64,000 bases of DNA from Cytobacillus praedii (GTDB lineage Bacteria > Bacillota > Bacilli > Bacillales > Cytobacillaceae): the NCBI RefSeq assembly GCF_001439605.1, contig NZ_LMBX01000013.1, positions 81,758 to 145,757 of the forward strand. Direction: 5' to 3'. Positions 21,515 to 31,038 of this stretch are shown here, one piece after another. The translations under genes and the position numbers were made by a program. The notes beneath the pieces are model-generated. The model did no database searches and had not been told where the DNA came from. It worked only from the letters and a program-made list of their open reading frames with translations. Each line of letters begins with the position of its first letter. Position 1 is the stretch's first letter.

Positions 21515-22708
21515 ATGAAAAATCAGTGGACCGAATTTTTTGGCGGAATCATTACTGTTGAAACGAGAGGAAAGGGGATTGAAAGGTTAATTAATACATT
21601 AACCAGAAGCGGCATTCTCATTTGGAATGTAAAAAGGCATGGGAGCGAATCAATTACCTTCAAAATAAAGCTTAATGATGTGAAGAAAATAAGAATGGCT
21701 GTGAGAGACAGCAGCTGTAAGGTTAGATTTTTAAGGCGGACAGGCATGCCCTTTCTTTTTAAGCGGCTTTTGAAAAATAGCGGCTTTATTGTTGGAGCAT
21801 TCACATTTCTACTTGTTATTTTTATTTTATCCAATATGGTATGGGGAATAGAAATTAAGGGGGCAGATCCCGAAACTGAACATAAAATTCGTAAGGAATT
21901 GGATGAGATGGGTGTTAAGAAGGGAAAGGTGCAGTTTTTTCTAGAAAATGTTGAGGCAATCCAGCGAAGGCTTACAGATAATATTGGGGCGATTACATGG
22001 GTTGGTGTGGAATTAAAAGGGACAACCTATCATCTCCAAGTTGTTGAGAAGAATGAGCCGGAAAAGCCTGAATTATTAAGTCCGAGAAATCTAGTTGCTA
22101 AAAAGAAAGGCATAATTGTCGACATGTTTGTTGAAGAAGGACAGCCGAAAGTAAGTATTAATGATCATGTAAAACCAGGTCAGCTTCTTGTTTCTGGGGA
22201 GATTGGGAAAGAAGGTCAGACAGAAATAGTGCCGGCTAAGGGAGAGATTTATGCTGAGACCTGGTATATTACGAAGGTAACACAGCCTCTAAAGAGTACC
22301 TTCCATGTCTTAAATGGCAATGAAAAACAAAAGCACTTTATCGGAATAGGAAAATGGCAAATACCAATCTGGGGTTTTGGAAAGAATGAGTATAAGGAAT
22401 TTGAAGCTGAGACGAATACTAAACATTTTCGCTTTCTCAAATGGGAACTTCCGATCTCATATACAAATACTACAATTCGGGAAAGAGAACAAGAGGTAAG
22501 GATATACTCAAATGACGAAGCATTTGAAGCAGCAAAAATAAGCGCACGTAATCAAATAAAAAACATGTTAACTGAAAATGCTAAAATAAAAGGGGAAAAG
22601 GTTTTACACAAGTCTGTTGACGATGGTAAAGTAAGTATATCAATACATTTCCAAATTATTGAGAATATTGCTGAAGCAAAACCTTTAATTCAAGGAGAGA
22701 CAGAATGA
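21515..22708 (+). CDS. yqfD: Sporulation protein YqfD
   Basis: YqfD is a conserved sporulation membrane protein required for efficient spore formation in bacilli. The 397-residue form starts at ATG 21515 (MKNQWTEFFGG) after AAGGGGGAAGGAA. It has one central membrane segment (about 90-110) following a soluble N-terminal domain, and a large C-terminal domain with the motif GLIVDMF-like KKGIIVDMFVEEGQP. Its stop overlaps the phoH start by four bases, coupling a sporulation gene to a general one. Confidence 0.93.
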   Translation: MKNQWTEFFGGIITVETRGKGIERLINTLTRSGILIWNVKRHGSESITFKIKLNDVKKIRMAVRDSSCKVRFLRRTGMPFLFKRLLKNSGFIVGAFTFLLVIFILSNMVWGIEIKGADPETEHKIRKELDEMGVKKGKVQFFLENVEAIQRRLTDNIGAITWVGVELKGTTYHLQVVEKNEPEKPELLSPRNLVAKKKGIIVDMFVEEGQPKVSINDHVKPGQLLVSGEIGKEGQTEIVPAKGEIYAETWYITKVTQPLKSTFHVLNGNEKQKHFIGIGKWQIPIWGFGKNEYKEFEAETNTKHFRFLKWELPISYTNTTIREREQEVRIYSNDEAFEAAKISARNQIKNMLTENAKIKGEKVLHKSVDDGKVSISIHFQIIENIAEAKPLIQGETE

Positions 22709-23667
22709 CAGAAGAGCTGAAGACAATCAATGTACAACTAGAAAATCCGAATGAGGCGGTTTCGCTGCTGGGAAATTCGGATGCAAATATAAAAATGATT
22801 GAACAAGAATTAAATGTTTCAATAATAACAAGAGGCGAATTGGTTTATGTATCGGGGGATATAGAACAAGCAGAAACAGCCGGTAAAGTATTAGCAGAAC
22901 TTCTTATGGTTATTAGAAAAGGGATAAATATTAACCAGAGAGATGTGATGTATGCTCTCCAAATGGCTAAAAAGGGAACCTTGGATTATTTTAGTGATTT
23001 GTATGATGAAGAAATTACAAGAAATGCAAAGGGGAAAGTAATCCGGGTAAAGACAATTGGCCAAAGTGAATACATTCGTGCGATGCGAAAAAATGACCTT
23101 GTTTTTGGAATTGGACCAGCTGGAACAGGAAAGACGTATCTAGCTGTTGTTATGGCAGTAAGTGCATTGAAAAATGGCCATGTTAAACGGATCATTCTTA
23201 CTCGGCCAGCTGTAGAAGCTGGAGAGAGTCTTGGTTTTTTACCTGGTGATTTAAAGGAAAAGGTAGATCCGTATTTAAGACCTTTATATGATGCTCTTCA
23301 TGATATTTTAGGGAATGAGCATACAGAAAGAATGATTGAGAGAGGCACAATCGAAATTGCCCCGCTAGCTTATATGAGGGGCAGAACACTAGATGATGCC
23401 TTTGTCATACTAGATGAAGCGCAAAATACGACCCATGCACAGATGAAAATGTTTCTTACCCGTCTTGGCTTTGGCTCGAAAATGGTTATAACCGGAGATA
23501 AAACTCAGGTGGATTTACCAAAAGGGGCTAAGTCCGGACTAATTGTTGGAGAAGAAATATTGCGAGACGTAAAAGGGATTTCTTTCGTTCATTTAGAAGA
23601 AAGTGATGTTGTTCGTCACCCTCTTGTTGCAAAAATTATTCAAGCATATGGAAAGCAAGATAACTAA
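22705..23667 (+). CDS. phoH: PhoH family ATPase
   Basis: This 320-residue P-loop ATPase has an N-terminal KH-like region, the Walker A motif GPAGTGKT at residues 137-144 and the Walker B segment VILDEAQNTT. PhoH-type proteins are thought to act in RNA metabolism together with YbeY, encoded three genes away here. The ATG overlaps the yqfD stop (ATGA). A terminator follows. Confidence 0.95.
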   Translation: MTEELKTINVQLENPNEAVSLLGNSDANIKMIEQELNVSIITRGELVYVSGDIEQAETAGKVLAELLMVIRKGININQRDVMYALQMAKKGTLDYFSDLYDEEITRNAKGKVIRVKTIGQSEYIRAMRKNDLVFGIGPAGTGKTYLAVVMAVSALKNGHVKRIILTRPAVEAGESLGFLPGDLKEKVDPYLRPLYDALHDILGNEHTERMIERGTIEIAPLAYMRGRTLDDAFVILDEAQNTTHAQMKMFLTRLGFGSKMVITGDKTQVDLPKGAKSGLIVGEEILRDVKGISFVHLEESDVVRHPLVAKIIQAYGKQDN

Positions 23668-23668
23668 G

Positions 23669-23697
23669 CCGTCGGAAGTTCCGTACGGTTTTCTTTT
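23669..23697 (+). terminator. Terminator after phoH
   Basis: CCGT-CGG pairs with CCG-ACGG around a small loop (one bulge), followed by TTTTCTTTT. Confidence 0.65.
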
Positions 23698-23831
23698 GCT
23701 TCTAATCAACTATTACATATTTTTTTAATAAAGATGCATCTTTACTAAAAAACTGTTATCATTTTACATAATTACATTTCTATCTTCTTAAAAACTGATT
23801 CACAAAGGAGAAAGATAGGAGGGTGAAAAGT

Positions 23832-26021
23832 GTGGAAAAGCTGCAACAGAATATGTCTAAAATAAAAGGCTTGTTAGAGATGACTTTTTTTAAAGTCTTA
23901 TTATTTGTTTTGCTTGGATTTGTGATGTATTTTTCGATGTTCAGCAATGTTAAACCAGAAAAACTTGATTTAGGTTTATTTTCTGTTGCTGAACAAACCA
24001 TCCGTTCTCCTATCACAATTGAAGATAAGGCAAGTACGGAGAAAAAGAAAAAAGATGCAGCAGACCAAGTAAAGGATGTATATGTAGTAAAAAGGGAAAT
24101 TGCCCAAAATCGCGTAGATTTGATTACATCCATCTTCGGTACAGCGACTGAAGTAAATGATGCTATAAAAGAAGAAATGGAAGCGCAGGAAAAATTGTCG
24201 CAGCAGTCAGATGAAGAAGAGAATCAATCAACTTTTGTCGAGCCAACACCTAGTGATAAATTATCACGAATGAAAGAAAAGCTAACAGAGGATGTTACGA
24301 AGGATATATCTGACCAAACATTGCTTGCATTAGTACAGGCCTCCAGAACAGAGCTGTCTTTAGCAAAAGATGTAACGGTAACCGCAATAAATAATGTTAT
24401 GAGTAATCGGATTCCAGCTGATGAGGTTGAAAATGCGAAAAAAAGGCTTGAAGAAGAACTGCGATTTACAAGCTTGAATACAAATTTAAAATCAGCTGCC
24501 ATTGAGCTTGGCCGTTATGCGGTATATCAGAATGAGTTTTATGACCCAAATGCAACAGAGGAGCATCGCCAGCAAGCAATAGAAAGTGTGGAACCGGTAA
24601 AGATTCTTCAAGGACAGATTATTGTGGAAGAGCAACAATTAATAAGCAGCGATGTTTATCGGCAGTTAGAGTTAATAGGGATGCTGGATAGTGTTAATTC
24701 CAATCAGCCGTTTATTGGTCTTGCGCTGATCATCCTTGTTATTCTTGCTGCACTCTACTATTATTTTTATGAATTGAAAGTACAATCTGAGACTAAGCAA
24801 AGTTACTTATTGCTGTTTAGCATTATATTTGCTTTATCGATTTTACTTATGAAAGGCATAAGCTTTTTTCATGAATTCAAGTATTCAGAGATTAGTTATA
24901 TCTTCCCAGCTGCCATGGGAGCAATGTTAATAAAAATTCTGATTGATGAACGGATGGCTGTCTTATTTACAATTATAATGGGGATTTGCGGCAGCATCAT
25001 TTTTAATGAAGGCATTACAGGCACTTTCCATGTTTCTGCAGGCATCTATATTATATGCAGTGGAATTGCAGGGATATTATTCTTAACGAAACAAAATCAG
25101 CGTTCAAAAATTCTTCAGGCAGGAACATTTGTAGCAGGAGTAAATATTATTGTCATCTTTTCGTTGATGCTCTTAAGAAATGGTCAATACGAAGGGATGG
25201 AATACGGATTTTATGTTATTCTTGGATTGATTTCAGGGATAACATCTGCTGTTTTGACCATTGGCCTCCTTCCGTTTTTTGAAGCGGGATTTGGGATTCT
25301 TTCTACGATGCGCTTAATTGAATTATCCAGTCCCAATCACCCGCTGCTGCGTAAGATTTTAACGGAGGCGCCAGGAACGTATCATCATAGTGTAATGGTG
25401 GCTAATTTATCCGAATCAGCTTGTGAAGCCATTGGTGCCAATGGACTTCTTGCTAGAGTCGGATGCTATTATCATGATATTGGAAAGACGAAACGGCCGC
25501 AGTTTTTTATTGAAAATCAAATGAATATTGAGAACCCGCATGATAGACTTCCTCCGCAAACGAGCAAGAATATTATTATTGCACATGCGACTGATGGGGC
25601 GGACATGTTAAGAAAGCATAGGATGCCTAAAGAAATCATCGATATTGCTGAGCAGCATCATGGAACTACTTTACTTAAATTCTTTTATCATAAAGCTAAT
25701 CAAAATGGGCTTGAGGTTAGAGAGGAAGATTATCGCTATCCAGGTCCGAAAGCACAGACGAAGGAAACAGCTGTCATCGGAATTGCCGATAGTGTGGAGG
25801 CTGCTGTACGATCGATGACCCATCCAACTTCTGAACAAATTGAGGGGCTAGTTAGAAAAATTATTGCTGATCGTCTGCAGGATGGGCAGCTGAATGAATG
25901 TGATTTAACTTTAAAGGAACTTGAAACGGTAGCAAACGCTCTTTGTGAGACGTTAAATGGTATTTTCCATTCTCGAATTGAGTATCCTGAAATGACAAAA
26001 CAGAAGGTGAAACAGGCATGA
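23832..26021 (+). CDS. pgpH: PgpH cyclic-di-AMP phosphodiesterase (7TMR-HD)
   Basis: PgpH is a membrane HD-domain enzyme that hydrolyses c-di-AMP. From the GTG at 23832 the protein has 729 residues: a first membrane segment (about 20-38), a large extracellular 7TMR-HDED domain (about 45-285), about seven membrane helices (295-485) and a cytoplasmic HD domain with HHSVMVANLSE and YYHDIGKTKRPQFF (HD pair at about 548). AGGAGG lies nine bases before this GTG; the in-frame GTG at 23823 touches it and is rejected. ybeY overlaps its stop by four bases. Confidence 0.94.
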   Translation: MEKLQQNMSKIKGLLEMTFFKVLLFVLLGFVMYFSMFSNVKPEKLDLGLFSVAEQTIRSPITIEDKASTEKKKKDAADQVKDVYVVKREIAQNRVDLITSIFGTATEVNDAIKEEMEAQEKLSQQSDEEENQSTFVEPTPSDKLSRMKEKLTEDVTKDISDQTLLALVQASRTELSLAKDVTVTAINNVMSNRIPADEVENAKKRLEEELRFTSLNTNLKSAAIELGRYAVYQNEFYDPNATEEHRQQAIESVEPVKILQGQIIVEEQQLISSDVYRQLELIGMLDSVNSNQPFIGLALIILVILAALYYYFYELKVQSETKQSYLLLFSIIFALSILLMKGISFFHEFKYSEISYIFPAAMGAMLIKILIDERMAVLFTIIMGICGSIIFNEGITGTFHVSAGIYIICSGIAGILFLTKQNQRSKILQAGTFVAGVNIIVIFSLMLLRNGQYEGMEYGFYVILGLISGITSAVLTIGLLPFFEAGFGILSTMRLIELSSPNHPLLRKILTEAPGTYHHSVMVANLSESACEAIGANGLLARVGCYYHDIGKTKRPQFFIENQMNIENPHDRLPPQTSKNIIIAHATDGADMLRKHRMPKEIIDIAEQHHGTTLLKFFYHKANQNGLEVREEDYRYPGPKAQTKETAVIGIADSVEAAVRSMTHPTSEQIEGLVRKIIADRLQDGQLNECDLTLKELETVANALCETLNGIFHSRIEYPEMTKQKVKQA

Positions 26022-26488
26022 GCTTAAATATTGACTTAATTGACGAAACAAACGAGCTTTCAGAGAAGGAAGCGGCATATATCGGAGAGCTGCTCAACTT
26101 TGCAGCTATACATGAAAAGATCGAAGCGGAAAGCGAAGTGTCGATTACATTTGTGAGTAATGAAAAAATAAAAGAAATAAATAAAGAGTACCGTAAGAAG
26201 GATTCTGTAACAGATGTCATTTCCTTTGCTATGGAAGAAATGGGTGAGGGGGAAATGGAGCTGATTGGTCTTGAGATGCCTCGCGTTTTAGGGGATATCG
26301 TTATATCCGTTTCAAGAGCAAGAGAGCAAGCCGAAGAATACGGTCATACATTTATGCGGGAATTAGGCTTCTTAGCTGTTCATGGATTTCTTCATCTTCT
26401 TGGGTATGATCATGAAACAGCGGAAGACGAGAAAGTAATGTTTTCTCGTCAAAAGGTAATCCTAGATGAGTTCGGGCTCCAGCGCTAA
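26018..26488 (+). CDS. ybeY: Endoribonuclease YbeY
   Basis: YbeY is a metal-dependent endoribonuclease involved in 16S rRNA 3' processing and ribosome quality control. The 156-residue protein carries the zinc motif HGFLHLLGYDHE (HxxxHxxxxxH) and the upstream DVISFAMEE. Its ATG overlaps the pgpH stop and its own end overlaps dgkA by 23 bases, so pgpH-ybeY-dgkA is one translationally coupled unit. Confidence 0.97.
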   Translation: MSLNIDLIDETNELSEKEAAYIGELLNFAAIHEKIEAESEVSITFVSNEKIKEINKEYRKKDSVTDVISFAMEEMGEGEMELIGLEMPRVLGDIVISVSRAREQAEEYGHTFMRELGFLAVHGFLHLLGYDHETAEDEKVMFSRQKVILDEFGLQR

Positions 26489-26849
26489 GAAGCATCGCCT
26501 CATTCAGTCATTTGGCTTTGCTTACATGGGGATCCGATCAGTAATAATGAATGAAAGAAATATGAAAATCCATTTAGGTATTTCGCTCATTGTGATTTTG
26601 ACTGGTCTTTGGCTGTCATTATCTATGCTTGAATGGCTATTTATCATTCTAGCTATTGGTGGCATGCTATCCCTTGAAATGATCAATACTGCGATTGAAC
26701 GTGCAGTTGATCTTGTAACGGACCAATATCATCCTTTGGCAAAGGATGCAAAGGATATTGCAGCTGGTGCGGTTCTTCTCTATGCAATCATGTCAGTTAT
26801 TATAGGAGTAATTATATTTGTGCCAAAGATATGGGTGCTTCTAAAATGA
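26466..26849 (+). CDS. dgkA: DgkA-type undecaprenol/diacylglycerol kinase
   Basis: In Gram-positive bacteria DgkA phosphorylates undecaprenol to recycle the lipid carrier of cell-wall synthesis. The 127-residue membrane protein has three hydrophobic segments and the family motif EMINTAIERAVDLVTD, plus NERNMKIHL near the first helix. It overlaps the end of ybeY, whose 3' region supplies its ribosome binding site (AAAAGG). Confidence 0.93.
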   Translation: MSSGSSAKKHRLIQSFGFAYMGIRSVIMNERNMKIHLGISLIVILTGLWLSLSMLEWLFIILAIGGMLSLEMINTAIERAVDLVTDQYHPLAKDAKDIAAGAVLLYAIMSVIIGVIIFVPKIWVLLK

Positions 26850-26880
26850 AGGCATTTTCTAAAAAAAATGTTGCTTTTTT

Positions 26881-27020
26881 AACTGGATAGTGCTGAAAGG
26901 ACGCGGTAAATGGAGCAGAAAGTGAAAGACTCCTGCTCACCGCACGTCCTGCGTAAAGCGTGTATCATGGAGTGGCAAACAGTTCCTAATTATGTGTTAA
27001 TTAGCAACGATATTGATGAA
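26881..27020. repeat. Degenerate family B-like repeat downstream of dgkA
   Basis: AACTG at 26881 and CAGTT at 26980 bound a self-complementary body: GGACG-C-GGT pairs with ACC-GC-ACGTCC around GGAGCAG/CTGCTC. The right flank CAGTTCCTAATTATGTG recurs almost exactly after the 28570 element. This fills most of the 413-base gap between dgkA and cdd; no gene is visible there. Confidence 0.5.
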
Positions 27021-27034
27021 AATAGCCTTATGGA

Positions 27035-27060
27035 GAAACTGTCTTTATTGACAGTTTTTT
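27035..27060 (+). terminator. Terminator between dgkA and cdd
   Basis: AAACTGTC pairs with GACAGTTT around TTTATT, followed by TTTT. It closes the pgpH-ybeY-dgkA unit about 190 bases after dgkA. Confidence 0.78.
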
Positions 27061-27262
27061 CGTTTATGTAAATCTTTTCAGCTAAGAATTTGAAAAGGGA
27101 CAATAAATTAGATAAAATGACAAAGCAATAGAAATTATTACGTTATCATTTTTGGAAAATTCAATTTTTATATTACGTTTTTGCTACAACGGATGTATTT
27201 GATGTCAAAATGAGGTAAAATAAAAGAAGGAATCCCCTTCTTAAAGAAAGGAAGCACTATAA

Positions 27263-28568
<1,306 letters not shown>

Positions 28569-28569
28569 A

Positions 28570-28740
28570 AAAATGCATACGACTGTTCAGCGATGCCTTG
28601 ATTAAGACACTAAAACGGCAATAAAGGCTACACGAGAGAGGTTGCCTTATCGTAAGGGATCAAGTGTGCAGCTAAGAAAAAGTCTTTTTTACTCAGCCAT
28701 AACTAGAATATTATGGACAGTTGCTAATTATGTATGATTT
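28570..28740. repeat. Structured repeat-like region between era and yqzL
   Basis: Paired segments include CTTGAT with ATCAAG and CGGCAA with TTGCCT. The right flank CAGTTGCTAATTATGTAT matches the flank of the element at 26881-27020 except for a few bases. It is too diverged to place firmly in family B. A weak promoter candidate (TTATGA, 16 bases, TATGAT at 28783) lies after it, before yqzL. Confidence 0.4.
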
Positions 28741-28846
28741 CGATTTACAATATTTTTCTCTTATGAAATTGGGAAGACAGGCTATGATAAGTGATAAGGA
28801 TTTGGGATAAAAAATTGCGTTGAATAACGGAAAGGTGGGGTTTTCG

Positions 28847-28987
28847 ATGATGGATTTTACCTGGAAGGTTTTTTCGCAGACAGGTAACATTGACACATAT
28901 CTTCTCTTTAAGGAGTTAGAAAAGGAAACTCAAGATATACCCGGAAATCAGGACGCAGAGCAAGAAATAGATTTTCCCATCTCATAG
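28847..28987 (+). CDS. yqzL: YqzL-like small protein upstream of recO
   Basis: This short frame encodes 46 residues starting MMDFTWKVFSQTGNIDTYLL, with AAGGTGGGG before tandem ATG codons at 28847 and 28850. Small proteins with the pattern DxTWKVFxxTGxIDxYLLxKE occur next to recO in bacilli (YqzL family); function is unknown. The C-terminal half is acidic and probably unstructured. The recO start lies 30 bases after the stop, so they are likely co-transcribed. Confidence 0.82.
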   Translation: MMDFTWKVFSQTGNIDTYLLFKELEKETQDIPGNQDAEQEIDFPIS

Positions 28988-29017
28988 GTTTGTCTAATCG
29001 TTAGGGATGGTGCTAAG

Positions 29018-29770
29018 ATGCTTGAAAAATGTGAGGGCATCGTCATTAGAACAACAAACTATGGTGAAACAAATAAAATTGTGACCATTTATACACGTGA
29101 ATGGGGAAAGGTTGGTGTGATGGCTCGCGGAGCAAAAAAGCCAAATAGCAGGCTTGCTGCTGTCACGCAGCCTTTTACATACGGATACTTTTTAGTACAA
29201 AAAAGCAATGGCTTAGGGACTTTACAGCAGGGAGAAATGATATCCTCTATGCGTTCCATTAAAGAAGATATCTTTCTTACTGCATATGCCAGCTATATTG
29301 TTGATTTAACGGATAAAAGTACTGATGATAGGAAGCCCAATCCTTATTTGTTTGAGTTGGTTTATCAAATATTAAATTTGATTAACGAAGGTTTTGACGC
29401 TGAAATAATTGTAAATATTTTTGAAATGAAAATGCTTAATACGCTCGGGCTTTATCCTGTATTAAATCAATGTGCTATTTGTGGAAATACGGATGGGCAT
29501 TTTTCTTTTTCTATTCGAGAGGGTGGTTTGCTCTGCCACCGCTGTATAGAAAAAGATCCTTATCATTTTAAAATTTCAGCCGCAGCAGTAAAGCTATTAC
29601 GTATTTTTTACTATATTGATTTATCAAGAATTGGGAATATTTCTGTTAGTAAGGAAACAAAGGAAGAATTGAAAAAAATTATTTCCGCTTACTATGAAGA
29701 GTATTCCGGGTTGAATTTAAAGACGAAAAGGTTCCTTAATCAAATGGCCAAGTTTGATGGAATGATGTAA
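29018..29770 (+). CDS. recO: DNA repair protein RecO
   Basis: RecO works with RecF and RecR to load RecA on SSB-coated DNA. The 250-residue protein has an N-terminal OB-fold ([20 protein letters not shown]) and a zinc-finger-like CAICG...CHRC motif in the second half, usual for Gram-positive RecO. A terminator follows, separating it from glyQS. Confidence 0.95.
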   Translation: MLEKCEGIVIRTTNYGETNKIVTIYTREWGKVGVMARGAKKPNSRLAAVTQPFTYGYFLVQKSNGLGTLQQGEMISSMRSIKEDIFLTAYASYIVDLTDKSTDDRKPNPYLFELVYQILNLINEGFDAEIIVNIFEMKMLNTLGLYPVLNQCAICGNTDGHFSFSIREGGLLCHRCIEKDPYHFKISAAAVKLLRIFYYIDLSRIGNISVSKETKEELKKIISAYYEEYSGLNLKTKRFLNQMAKFDGMM

Positions 29771-29837
29771 GTTTTCTAACAAGCAGTCTAGCTGGCATGA
29801 ATGTTAATAACCTTCCTGTCAGCCGTCCTGCATAATA

Positions 29838-29869
29838 CGGAAGGGTGTTCAAGCTGCTTCCGCTTTTTT
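29838..29869 (+). terminator. Terminator after recO
   Basis: CGGAAG pairs with CTTCCG across a 13-base loop and is followed by CTTTTTT. The next promoter begins two bases later. Confidence 0.65.
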
Positions 29870-29870
29870 A

Positions 29871-29899
29871 TTGACATTCACGGGAAATTCGGCTATGAT
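29871..29899 (+). promoter_or_regulatory. SigA promoter of glyQS
   Basis: Perfect TTGACA, 17 bases, TATGAT. Transcription would start near 29906, just before the T-box leader. Confidence 0.85.
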
Positions 29900-29918
29900 T
29901 CAAATTATTAAATTAATA

Positions 29919-30124
29919 GTTGCTGTGAAAGAGAAGAGTACTTAACTCGCACTATAAAAGCGAACCTAGGATAGTGGAAGCTAGGGTATAGAAGGTTAAG
30001 GAAGGCGTTCTGGAGCAACCGTCGTATTTGACAATCAAGTTGGCTGCCTTCATTGCAGCAAATAGGGTGGAACCGCGGGTAAACTCTCGTCCCTATGCTT
30101 TATGCATAGAGACGGGAGTTTTTT
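29919..30124 (+). promoter_or_regulatory. T-box riboswitch (glycyl) upstream of glyQS
   Basis: The leader contains the T-box sequence AGGGTGGAACCGCG at 30064-30077 and a terminator stem at 30084-30118 followed by TTTTTT. Stem I can be traced: GTTGC (29919) pairs with GCAAC (30015), and CTTAAC (29941) with GTTAAG (29995), leaving an internal loop with GAGTA on one side and GAAGGCG on the other. The specifier codon is therefore GGC (30004-30006), glycine. Uncharged glycyl-tRNA would favour read-through, as known for this class. Confidence 0.96.
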
Positions 30125-30155
30125 GTTTTCAATTTTTTATAAAGGAAGGTGTCCT

Positions 30156-31037
30156 ATGAATATTCAAAACATGATTTTAACATTACAGAAACATTGGTCT
30201 GAACAGGGCTGTATTCTTATGCAATCCTATGATGTAGAAAAAGGGGCAGGAACAATGAGCCCTTATACGTTTTTACGAGCGATTGGTCCTGAGCCCTGGA
30301 GTGTAGCTTATGTAGAGCCATCACGTCGCCCTGCTGATGGACGGTATGGGGAAAATCCAAACCGCTTATACCAGCATCACCAGTTCCAAGTAATTATGAA
30401 GCCATCGCCGGACAATATTCAGGAACTATATCTTGAGTCCTTAAAGGCATTAGGGATTGATCCGCTTGAACATGATATTCGCTTTGTTGAAGATAACTGG
30501 GAAAACCCCTCGCTCGGATGTGCTGGCCTAGGCTGGGAAGTATGGCTTGATGGCATGGAAATTACACAGTTTACTTATTTTCAGCAGGTTGGCGGTTTAG
30601 AGTGTAAGCCAGTTTCTGTAGAAATTACATACGGAATTGAAAGGCTTGCATCATACATTCAAGATAAAGAAAATGTATTTGATCTTGAGTGGACAAATGG
30701 ATTCACAGTAAGAGATATTTTTGGACAACCGGAATATGAACATTCTAAGTATACATTTGAAACATCTGATACTGACATGCTGTTTAATCTATTTAATATT
30801 TATGAAAAAGAAGCACATAGACAAATGGATGAAGGACTGGTTCATCCAGCATATGATTATGTTTTAAAATGCTCTCATACGTTTAACCTTTTGGATGCAA
30901 AGGGTGCAATTTCGGTAACAGAACGTACAGGTTATATCGGGCGCTGCCGAAATCTAGCAAGGAAGATCGCAAAAACGTTCTATGAAGAACGAGAAAAACT
31001 AGGATTCCCAATTCTACAAACAAAGGAGGAGAAATAA
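30156..31037 (+). CDS. glyQ: Glycyl-tRNA synthetase alpha subunit
   Basis: GlyQ is the catalytic alpha subunit of the alpha2beta2-type glycyl-tRNA synthetase. The 293-residue product begins [19 protein letters not shown] and contains [19 protein letters not shown] and [17 protein letters not shown], all typical. I chose ATG 30156 after AAGGAAGGTG; an in-frame ATG at 30102 lies within the terminator of the T-box. glyS starts one base after its stop. Confidence 0.97.
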   Translation: MNIQNMILTLQKHWSEQGCILMQSYDVEKGAGTMSPYTFLRAIGPEPWSVAYVEPSRRPADGRYGENPNRLYQHHQFQVIMKPSPDNIQELYLESLKALGIDPLEHDIRFVEDNWENPSLGCAGLGWEVWLDGMEITQFTYFQQVGGLECKPVSVEITYGIERLASYIQDKENVFDLEWTNGFTVRDIFGQPEYEHSKYTFETSDTDMLFNLFNIYEKEAHRQMDEGLVHPAYDYVLKCSHTFNLLDAKGAISVTERTGYIGRCRNLARKIAKTFYEEREKLGFPILQTKEEK

Positions 31038-31038
31038 A

